A stretch of 20,947 bases of DNA from Tangfeifania sp. (lineage in GTDB: Bacteria > Bacteroidota > Bacteroidia > Bacteroidales > Prolixibacteraceae), in NCBI GenBank assembly GCA_018400515.1, contig JAGYMR010000019.1:1-20947 (forward strand). The letters are read 5' to 3'. The translations under genes and the position numbers were made by a program. Below, piece after piece: positions 6,731 to 13,435 of this stretch. The notes beneath the pieces are model-generated. The model saw nothing but the letters and a program-made list of their open reading frames with translations, was not told the origin of the DNA and did not search any database. Position 1 is the first letter of the stretch; every line of letters begins with the position of its first letter.

Positions 6731-7627
6731 TTATTTCATCTTCAAAAACTGCACCTCCTTTTCCGAAAGCATCCGGTATTTTCCCCGGGGCAGGTTTTTC
6801 TTGGTCAGTCCGGCAAAAAAAACGCGGTCGAGTTTTTTGACACGATAACCAAGGTGTTCAAAAATACGGCGCACGATCCGGTTCCGTCCGGAGTGAATCT
6901 CAAGTCCCAACTCGGTTTTATCGGCCGGGTCGATCACCCGTACAGCATCCGCGGCGATGAAGCCATCTTCCAGTTCAATGCCCTCTGCGATGCTCACCAT
7001 GTGGTTTTTGGTCACCGGCTTATCGAGCGATACCTGGTAAATCTTTTGGACACGGTGGCGTGGGTGGGTTAAGCGATTCGAAAGCTCCCCATCGTTTGTA
7101 AGGAGCAACACGCCCGTGGTATTTTTATCGAGACGCCCTACCGGGTATATACGTTCGCTGCAGGCCTCTTTCACCAGGTCCATCACTGTTTTATCAGCAT
7201 GCGGGTCGTCGGTAGTAGTCATGAACCCCCGGGGTTTATTCAACAGGAGATACACCTTTTTTTCGGCATTCAGTTTCCGCCCGTCAAAACGCACGTCGTC
7301 GGCCATTTTTACCTGTACCCCCATTTCGGTGACTGTCTTGCCATTCACCGTTACCAATCCGGCGGCAATGTACTTATCGGCTTCCCGCCGCGAACAAACC
7401 CCGGCATGAGCTAAAAAGCGGTTCAGCCGCATCTCTCCGGTTGTGGCCGTCCGTTCGGGAGGCTTCTTCTGATGCCCGGAGGCTTTAGCCCCCTTTCCAC
7501 GAGGCTGTTTTTGCCCCCCGGGCCGCTTATTGCCGGAAGCCCTCCTCCGGTCGACGGAGACCTCTTTTCCACTCCTGTTTTTTTTGCGGTGTTGTTCTCC
7601 GGGGCGATTTTTCTCTTTTCGGCTCAT
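6731..7627 (-). CDS. rluB: 23S rRNA pseudouridine synthase, RluB/RsuA family
   Basis: Converts a specific uridine of ribosomal RNA to pseudouridine; by similarity the RluB position of 23S rRNA. The protein has 298 residues. Residues 1-65 are an extension rich in Lys, Arg, Gly and Gln, probably disordered and RNA-binding, as is common in Bacteroidota homologues. An S4 RNA-binding domain follows (67-110, MRLNRFLAHAGVCSRREADK). The catalytic domain starts at VYLLLNKPRG and contains the signature GRLDKNTTG (164-172) with catalytic Asp167. The conserved IHSGRNRIVRRIFEHLGYRV segment lies near the C-terminus. The RsuA/RluB/RluE/RluF group is clear; RluB rather than a paralogue rests on the S4 domain and overall length. 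Divergent from the AIM24 gene. Confidence 0.92.
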   Translation of the reverse strand: MSRKEKNRPGEQHRKKNRSGKEVSVDRRRASGNKRPGGQKQPRGKGAKASGHQKKPPERTATTGEMRLNRFLAHAGVCSRREADKYIAAGLVTVNGKTVTEMGVQVKMADDVRFDGRKLNAEKKVYLLLNKPRGFMTTTDDPHADKTVMDLVKEACSERIYPVGRLDKNTTGVLLLTNDGELSNRLTHPRHRVQKIYQVSLDKPVTKNHMVSIAEGIELEDGFIAADAVRVIDPADKTELGLEIHSGRNRIVRRIFEHLGYRVKKLDRVFFAGLTKKNLPRGKYRMLSEKEVQFLKMK

Positions 7628-7698
7628 TCAAAATAAATTTTTGCAAATGTCGGAAAAAAATGGCACTTTCTCCTATATTCAGGAAATTTCAAAATCGT

Positions 7699-7706
7699 TA
7701 TCTTTA
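7699..7706 (+). promoter_or_regulatory. Promoter -7 box for the AIM24 gene
   Basis: TATCTTTA is one mismatch from the Bacteroidota -7 consensus TAnnTTTG and lies 23 nt before the ATG at 7730, in the short divergent space. No clear -33 box was found. Confidence 0.4.
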
Positions 7707-7729
7707 GCTCGAAATCAAAATCGAATCAC

Positions 7730-8500
7730 ATGCAATCACACGAAATCGATTACAAAATCACAGGTTACGATGTCCAGTCGCTGGAAGTTGAACTTGACCC
7801 GGGAGAAACCGTCATTGCCGAAGCCGGTGCCATGCTCTATATGGACGACGGAATAAGCTATCAGGCCCGCATGGGGGACGGGTCAAATCCGCAGGCAGGA
7901 TTTTTCGATAAATTGTTTTCAGCGGGTTCAAGGCTCCTCACGGGTGAATCCCTGTTTCTCACGCATTTTACCAATGAGGGGGCAGGGAAAAAGCACGTAG
8001 CTTTTGCAGCCCCCTATCCGGGAACCATTATCCCCTTGCAGCTCAAGGAGCTGGGAGGCTCTGTGATTGTTCAGCGGGATGCTTTCTTATGTGCCGCTTT
8101 GGGGACCGGAATATCCATCACTTTCAGCCGGAAGCTGGGAGCGGGGTTTTTCGGAGGAGAAGGTTTTGTACTTCAAAAATTGCAGGGCGACGGAAATGCG
8201 TTTGTCCATGCGGGCGGCACGATCATTGAAAAAGAGCTGAACAATGAAACCCTAAAGGTGGATACCGGCTGCATCGTCGGGTTCCAGCCCGGCATTGATT
8301 ACAGCATTGAAAAAGCCGGGGGATTGCGCTCCATGCTCTTTGGCGGGGAAGGTATTTTCCTGGCGACCCTGCGCGGCACGGGAAAAGTATGGCTGCAAAG
8401 CATGCCCATCTCCAAACTAATCCGGGAGCTTTCCCCCCGCGGAGGAAATACCGGGAAAGAATCCCGCGGCGGTCTTCTGAACAATTTACTGGAGGGATAA
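7730..8500 (+). CDS. TIGR00266 / AIM24 family protein
   Basis: A 256-residue protein of the AIM24 family, which folds as a double beta-helix and whose bacterial function is not established. The hallmarks are the N-terminal [20 protein letters not shown], the EAGAMLYMD strand (about 37-45), and the Gly-rich repeats [19 protein letters not shown] (about 139-157) and [20 protein letters not shown] (about 201-220). The latter resemble each other as the two halves of the fold. The C-terminal tail is Gly/Arg-rich. There is no signal peptide or membrane segment, so it is probably cytosolic. It is monocistronic, divergent from rluB and convergent with dgt, with only 7 nt between the stop codons. Confidence 0.9.
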   Translation: MQSHEIDYKITGYDVQSLEVELDPGETVIAEAGAMLYMDDGISYQARMGDGSNPQAGFFDKLFSAGSRLLTGESLFLTHFTNEGAGKKHVAFAAPYPGTIIPLQLKELGGSVIVQRDAFLCAALGTGISITFSRKLGAGFFGGEGFVLQKLQGDGNAFVHAGGTIIEKELNNETLKVDTGCIVGFQPGIDYSIEKAGGLRSMLFGGEGIFLATLRGTGKVWLQSMPISKLIRELSPRGGNTGKESRGGLLNNLLEG

Positions 8501-8507
8501 AACTTTT

Positions 8508-9842
8508 TTAAACCACCTCCGGCAAACTGATGCCCTTGATCTTCCGGTAAAGGTCAAGGGCATAAATGTCGGTCATTCCGGAGATAAAATCCACGGCCGA
8601 CTGGATCTTATGGTATACCCGCCCGCTCTGGGGTTCATACTGTTCAGGGAGCAACGACAAGATTTTTCTGGAATAAGCCTCTTCCGGATAAATGACAGCG
8701 CCGACAAATTCTTCGAGGAGCGCCCCGATGATTTTATAACCGGCAATTTCAATTTCCACCACGGAACGGTGGTTATAGACCTCTGCAAAAGAGACCTCCT
8801 TAACCGCTTTCATGGCCTCCTCCTGTTTCGGGGGCAGGGAGCCAACCAGGCTTTTTGAAAAACTTCCATTCATGATGGACTCCCGGTTGGCCTCAAAGAC
8901 CTGCATGCAAACACGAACCAGTTTTCCAATCACACCGGCACGCAGGTAGCTGATCTGCTCATTCTTGTCGGTGACCCGTTCCAGGGTTTTTTTGATGCTT
9001 TTCAGCGACTTTTTATCCGCTTCCGGATCATAAAAATCCAGAAAAAGGCTTTGCACCTGTTCATGGCTTAAAATACCCAGTTTGCAGGCATCCTCCAGAT
9101 CCATGATCTGATAACAGATATCATCGGCAGCCTCCACCAGGTAAACCAGGGGGTGGCGCATGTACTCCCCGGGCCGGTCGTTAAGTTTCGGAAGGTGCAT
9201 TTCGGCTGCAATTTTTTCATAGTCTTCCTTTTCCGACTGAAAAAAACCGAACTTCGACCGGGTAGCTTTCTCCGATGCATAGGGATACTTTACGATGCCG
9301 GCCAGCGTTGAATAGGTCAGGGCAAATCCCCCCGGACGTTTTCCCCTGAACTGATGGGTTAAAATACGAAAGGCATTGGCATTCCCGTCAAAATGGGTAA
9401 AATCTTTCCACTCCCCTTCGGTCAATTGGTTTTTAAAGATTTTCCCTGCGTTATTCAGGAAAAACCGGGAAATGGCGGATTCGCCTGAATGGCCGAATGG
9501 CGGGTTGCCCAGATCGTGTGTCAGGCAGGCCGCCGAAACAATGGTCCCGATTTCAGGAACCAGCCGGTTTTCAGGATTCTCGCGACCAATTTTCTCGGCC
9601 AGCAAATTCCCCAGCGAACGGCCCACACTGGCAACTTCAAGGCTGTGGGTCAGCCGGTTATGGACAAAGATGTGTTCAGGAAGCGGAAAAACCTGGGTTT
9701 TATTTTGCATTCTCCGGAAAGGGGAAGAAAAAATGATGCGGTCGTAATCCCGCTGGAACTGTGTCCGGTCCTCACTCCTGGCGGTAGGTTTCCAGTCCTC
9801 CATTCCCAGCCGTTTTGCTGAAAGTAATTTGTTCCAGTCCAT
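8508..9842 (-). CDS. dgt: Deoxyguanosinetriphosphate triphosphohydrolase (dGTPase)
   Basis: Hydrolyses dGTP (and often other dNTPs) to deoxynucleoside and triphosphate, adjusting nucleotide pools; cytosolic HD-domain metalloenzyme of 444 residues. Metal ligands are visible: His66 in NRLTHSLEV, the His109-Asp110 pair in CLTHDLGNPPFGHSGE, and the late Asp in VEAADDICYQIMDLED (Asp240/Asp241). RTQFQRDYDRIIFSSPFRRM near residues 26-45 is the family's N-terminal signature. Length fits the long (E. coli-like/type 1) branch. The ATG at 9842 lies 3 nt after the stop of the zinc-peptidase gene, so the two are probably one operon. Confidence 0.95.
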   Translation of the reverse strand: MDWNKLLSAKRLGMEDWKPTARSEDRTQFQRDYDRIIFSSPFRRMQNKTQVFPLPEHIFVHNRLTHSLEVASVGRSLGNLLAEKIGRENPENRLVPEIGTIVSAACLTHDLGNPPFGHSGESAISRFFLNNAGKIFKNQLTEGEWKDFTHFDGNANAFRILTHQFRGKRPGGFALTYSTLAGIVKYPYASEKATRSKFGFFQSEKEDYEKIAAEMHLPKLNDRPGEYMRHPLVYLVEAADDICYQIMDLEDACKLGILSHEQVQSLFLDFYDPEADKKSLKSIKKTLERVTDKNEQISYLRAGVIGKLVRVCMQVFEANRESIMNGSFSKSLVGSLPPKQEEAMKAVKEVSFAEVYNHRSVVEIEIAGYKIIGALLEEFVGAVIYPEEAYSRKILSLLPEQYEPQSGRVYHKIQSAVDFISGMTDIYALDLYRKIKGISLPEVV

Positions 9843-9845
9843 TCG

Positions 9846-10556
9846 TTAAACAGTGTATGTTGAAAATTTCTTTACTTCCCCGGCCAGCTTGCGGGCCCGC
9901 TGACCGGTAAGTCCGTTCAGTCTTTCCCAGAAAGCCGGGCTGTGGTTTTTGATCTCCGTATGCACCAGCTCATGCAGCAATATGTAGTCGATCAGTTCAT
10001 CGGGCAACTTCATCATCTGAAGGTTCAGGCTGATATTGTTGCGGGAGGAACAACTGCCCCAATTCCGGCGGTTGTTGCGGATAGTCACCTTCTGATACCG
10101 GAAACCATGCTGCCGGGCAAGTTCCTGTAACCGGGGAGGCAGCAGCATCCGTGCTTCCAGCCGGTATACAGCCGTCAGGACCTGATCAATATAACGGAGC
10201 GATGCTTCTGAATCAAAATCCTCCACATACAAGGCAATAAACGAACCATCGGGTTCTGCCCTGTTGGAGGAACCCCGGCGGATTTCAAGGGAATGCTTTT
10301 TAGTATTCAGAACCATCCCTTCCGAATAAACGGTTTTCTTCCGGTCGATCTTTTCCTGTTGCCTGCAAATCCAGGCTTCGTTTTTTGAAAGAAAAGCCAG
10401 TACCTCCTCTTCCGAAACAAAAAAAGGAAAGGAAACAAGTACCGACTTATCGGGTTTAACACTAATTTTCAGGTTCCTCGATCGTTTGTTCCGGGAAAAA
10501 GTAACCGCTCCAATGCTTTTAAAACAGATTCTTTTTTGAGCCATTGCCTCTGTCAT
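9846..10556 (-). CDS. YgjP-like (DUF45/M48-type) zinc metallopeptidase
   Basis: A 236-residue predicted zinc peptidase of the YgjP/SprT-like group. The catalytic motif is HELVHTEIKNHSPAFW (195-210): His195 and His199 bind zinc with Glu196 as catalytic base, and His205 is the likely third ligand. The preceding WGSCSSRNNISLNL block (167-180) is the family's other fingerprint. The N-terminal half is a beta-rich domain (NLKISVKPDKSVLVSFPFF). There is no signal peptide, so it is cytosolic. An ATG four codons further in (10544) is an equally good start. Substrate is unknown in this family. It is the first gene of a two-gene unit with dgt. Confidence 0.88.
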   Translation of the reverse strand: MTEAMAQKRICFKSIGAVTFSRNKRSRNLKISVKPDKSVLVSFPFFVSEEEVLAFLSKNEAWICRQQEKIDRKKTVYSEGMVLNTKKHSLEIRRGSSNRAEPDGSFIALYVEDFDSEASLRYIDQVLTAVYRLEARMLLPPRLQELARQHGFRYQKVTIRNNRRNWGSCSSRNNISLNLQMMKLPDELIDYILLHELVHTEIKNHSPAFWERLNGLTGQRARKLAGEVKKFSTYTV

Positions 10557-10567
10557 TCAAAGAGAAT

Positions 10568-10575
10568 CAAAGATA
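10568..10575 (-). promoter_or_regulatory. Promoter -7 box for the peptidase-dgt operon
   Basis: On the minus strand TATCTTTG fits TAnnTTTG exactly, 11 nt upstream of the peptidase ATG. The sequence upstream is T-rich without a clean TTTG at the usual spacing. It is divergent from the adaptor promoter about 40 bp away. Confidence 0.5.
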
Positions 10576-10606
10576 CCACAATATGAAAAAATAAAAAAGG
10601 TTTTAT

Positions 10607-10614
10607 TAACTTTG
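10607..10614 (+). promoter_or_regulatory. Promoter -7 box for the adaptor-TolC operon
   Basis: TAACTTTG matches the Bacteroidota -7 consensus TAnnTTTG exactly, about 76 nt before the preferred start codon at 10691 and 13 nt before the less likely ATG at 10628. Confidence 0.55.
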
Positions 10615-10690
10615 CACCCGCGTAAGAATGGATACTTCGAGGGGTACCTCTTTCTTCAGCATTAATAATCAATACATCCAACACAAAAAC

Positions 10691-11914
10691 ATGACGAACA
10701 AGAAAAAATTATCGTTCATTCTCCTTGTTTTCCTGTTGCTAGTTACGGTGGCGGCAGTTTTATATTATTCAGGAATATTGCTGCCCAACACCCTTAAACC
10801 GGGGAACTACACAACAGCAACGGTTGACAGGGGGCAGGTTCTTTCAGCGATCAATGCCACGGGGGTGGTGGAATCAGAAAGCGAAGTCCTTGTATTAAGT
10901 CCGGGGGCGGGAATTATTGAATCCATTTTGGCGGAACCCGGCATTCGTGTGAAAGAGGGGGACCTCATTCTCGAGCTGAACAAAGAGAATGTCAGGAACC
11001 AGATTGAAGACATCAAAGATCAACTGGAAGTCCGGCGCAACAACCTGGAGCGTACCCGGTTAAATGCCCAGAGCACGCGGCTTGATCTGGACTACAGCGA
11101 AGAGGTCAAAAAGCTGAGGATTACTTCGCTGAAATCGCAGCTGGCTGACCAGAAGCAATTGCTCGAAGTGGGCGGGATCTCGCCCGCCAAGATTGGCCAG
11201 ACCGAACAGGAGATTACGTTAGCCGAAAAAGACCTGAAAACACTGACCGAGAAAAATTCCATCCGGCTGAAACAGCTCCGGATGGAGGAGAAAGGCCTTT
11301 TGCTGCAGATACAGATGCAGGAAAAATTGTTGAAAGAGAAAGAGCGGCTGCTCCGGGAAATGAGTATCCGGGCCCCCTCTTCCGGCATTATCCTTTCAGT
11401 AAACGGTCATGAAGGGGAAAAGGTGGGCGCCGACCAGCTACTGGTCCGGATGTCCAACCTCTCGTCGTTCAAGATCAGTGGTTCGGTCGAGGAGAAATTT
11501 GCCAAACAGTTAAAAACCGGGAACAAAGTACTGGTCAAACTGGAGGATGAACAGCTGGAAGGAACGGTTGGGACCATAACCCCGCTGGTGGAAAACAACA
11601 AAATCCAGTTCAATGTCCATCTGAAAGAGAGCAGCCATCCCAAACTCATCGCCAACCAGCAGGTGGAGATACAGATCATTAATAACCTGAAAGAAAACAC
11701 CTTAAGAATAAAAAAACAGCCCGGCTTTGAAACCGATAAAACACAAACGGTTTTTGTGTTACAAGGCAATAAAGCCGTCAAAAAAGAGATAACCCTCGGG
11801 ATCACCGGGAACAATTTTTGCGAAATTTTGTCCGGTCTCAATGAAGGAGACGTCATTATCACCGATGGTCTGGGGGCATTCAGGCACCTCGATGAAATTG
11901 AAATTCAAAAATAG
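10691..11914 (+). CDS. HlyD/MFP-family periplasmic adaptor protein
   Basis: A 407-residue adaptor that would bridge an inner-membrane exporter and a TolC channel. The ATG at 10691 is chosen because it gives MTNKKKLSFI followed at once by one transmembrane anchor (about 8-28). An ATG at 10628 would add 21 unconvincing residues. Order of parts: anchor; first lipoyl half-motif (about 67-100, GAGIIESILAEPGIRVKEGD); a long coiled-coil hairpin (about 100-225, rich in Leu, Glu, Lys and Gln); second lipoyl half (about 227-255, RAPSSGIILSVNGHEGEKV); beta-barrel and membrane-proximal domains to the end. The TolC gene starts 11 nt downstream. No ABC or RND pump subunit lies in the same unit, so the partner must be elsewhere. 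Confidence 0.9.
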   Translation: MTNKKKLSFILLVFLLLVTVAAVLYYSGILLPNTLKPGNYTTATVDRGQVLSAINATGVVESESEVLVLSPGAGIIESILAEPGIRVKEGDLILELNKENVRNQIEDIKDQLEVRRNNLERTRLNAQSTRLDLDYSEEVKKLRITSLKSQLADQKQLLEVGGISPAKIGQTEQEITLAEKDLKTLTEKNSIRLKQLRMEEKGLLLQIQMQEKLLKEKERLLREMSIRAPSSGIILSVNGHEGEKVGADQLLVRMSNLSSFKISGSVEEKFAKQLKTGNKVLVKLEDEQLEGTVGTITPLVENNKIQFNVHLKESSHPKLIANQQVEIQIINNLKENTLRIKKQPGFETDKTQTVFVLQGNKAVKKEITLGITGNNFCEILSGLNEGDVIITDGLGAFRHLDEIEIQK

Positions 11915-11924
11915 CCCCGGAAAA

Positions 11925-13430
11925 ATGAGAAAGGCAATTTTTTTCTTCCTGACGGGTTTTGTACTGCTTGTCAATCCGTCATTCGGCCAAAATGATTCAC
12001 TTCAGTTCCAACTGACCCTCGATGGCATCATTGACCTTGCGATCTCGCAATCGCCCTCATCCAAATACATCCAGAACCGTGATGTCAATTATTACTGGCG
12101 GTACCGGAACTTTAAGACACGCTTCCGTCCGCAGTTGACCCTGGCGGGCGATCTTCCCAATTATACCCATTCCACCCAGCCGATTACCCAGCCTGACGGG
12201 AGTATCGAATTCAAACAGGTCTCCAACCTGGCCGCCTCAGCTTATTTATCGCTGAGCCAGTCAATTCCCCAACTGGGGACCACCATCTATGCGAGTACTT
12301 CGGCCTACGGCATCCAGAACCTGAACAAAAATGAGATCAGTTTTTCAGGAAGCCCTTTTGTGATTGGTTTTACCCAGCCCCTCTTTGCTTATAACTGGAT
12401 GAAATGGTACCGGAAAACTGAGCCCATGGTATATGATGAAGCCCAGAAGCGCTTTATTGAGGATATTGAAGAGATTGCACTGAATTCTACTTACCGGTTT
12501 TTCAACTATTTAATGGTTCAGACGAATTACAAACTGGCCAAAAGCAACCTGGAAAACAGCAAAGACAACCTGCGGATCTCGGAAACAAAAAAAGCGCTGG
12601 GAAAGATCTCGGAAAATGAGTTTTCCCGGATTGAACTTTCGGTTTTAAATGCACAAAAAGCATTGAACCAGGCAAGCATGGACCTTAAAAATACCGACTT
12701 TGAGTTAAAAAGGTATGTGGGGTTGGAACAATCCAGGGAGGTTGATCTGAAAATTCCCCTCGACTTTCCCCTTTTTGAGATCGACCCGGAAAAAGCATTG
12801 GCCAAGGCAAAGGAGAACCGCCTGGAAACCACCCTTTACAAAAGGCGGTTGATAAATGCCGATCGTGAGCTTGCCCAGGCGAAAAACAGTACCGGACTCA
12901 ACGCCACGCTCCGGGGAAGTTTCGGTCTTTCAAACAGTGCCGAGGAGTTTTTGGACATTTACGATCAGCCCGAAAAGGACCGGATGCTTCGCATCTCCCT
13001 GAGCATTCCCATTCTTGACTGGGGCCGTTCCGCATCCACCGTAAAACTGGCCGAATCGGAACGGGAGCTGACCATTTATGATGTCAACAAAGACATGGAA
13101 GAGTTTGACCGCCAGGTAATCGTTCAGGTTGAGCAGTTCAGCCTTCTGAAAGACCAGCTCCGAACAGCCGAAGAGGCCGACAAAGTTGCGGAAAACGGGT
13201 ACCAGATCGCACTCAAAAAATTTCAAAACGGGGAACTCAGCATCAATGACCTGAACATTGCCCTTCAGGAGCGTGAAAAAGCTAAGCGGGACTACATCAA
13301 TTCCATTCGCAGCTACTGGGTGGCTTATTACAGGCTCCGCATCCTCACCCTTTACGATTTCGAGAAGGACCAAAACATCACCTATGGAAATCCCATGCTT
13401 GAGGAGGAGGTAGACCGCCTGTTGTTTTAG
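11925..13430 (+). CDS. TolC-family outer-membrane efflux protein
   Basis: A 501-residue outer-membrane channel component for tripartite export. The ATG at 11925 opens a typical signal peptide (MRKAIFFFLTGFVLLVNPSFG); the frame is open further upstream inside the adaptor gene, but that part has no export signal. Long amphipathic helices follow the TolC pattern. One set lies around residues 170-260 (EEIALNSTYRFFNYLMVQTN, NLENSKDNLRISETKKALG). The repeat set in the second half includes LSIPILDWGRSASTVKLAES and the FQNGELSINDLNIALQEREK helix, where the (G)xxSxxDLxxA pattern is characteristic. Two beta-strand segments lie between. It is co-transcribed with the adaptor and ends 5 nt before a convergent gene. 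Confidence 0.92.
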   Translation: MRKAIFFFLTGFVLLVNPSFGQNDSLQFQLTLDGIIDLAISQSPSSKYIQNRDVNYYWRYRNFKTRFRPQLTLAGDLPNYTHSTQPITQPDGSIEFKQVSNLAASAYLSLSQSIPQLGTTIYASTSAYGIQNLNKNEISFSGSPFVIGFTQPLFAYNWMKWYRKTEPMVYDEAQKRFIEDIEEIALNSTYRFFNYLMVQTNYKLAKSNLENSKDNLRISETKKALGKISENEFSRIELSVLNAQKALNQASMDLKNTDFELKRYVGLEQSREVDLKIPLDFPLFEIDPEKALAKAKENRLETTLYKRRLINADRELAQAKNSTGLNATLRGSFGLSNSAEEFLDIYDQPEKDRMLRISLSIPILDWGRSASTVKLAESERELTIYDVNKDMEEFDRQVIVQVEQFSLLKDQLRTAEEADKVAENGYQIALKKFQNGELSINDLNIALQEREKAKRDYINSIRSYWVAYYRLRILTLYDFEKDQNITYGNPMLEEEVDRLLF

Positions 13431-13435
13431 GCTGC

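Noticed and set aside
8490..8520. GGAGG/CCTCC dyad around a T6 run between the convergent AIM24 and dgt genes.
   Set aside because: The T run lies in the loop rather than after the stem, and the arms sit inside both coding ends.
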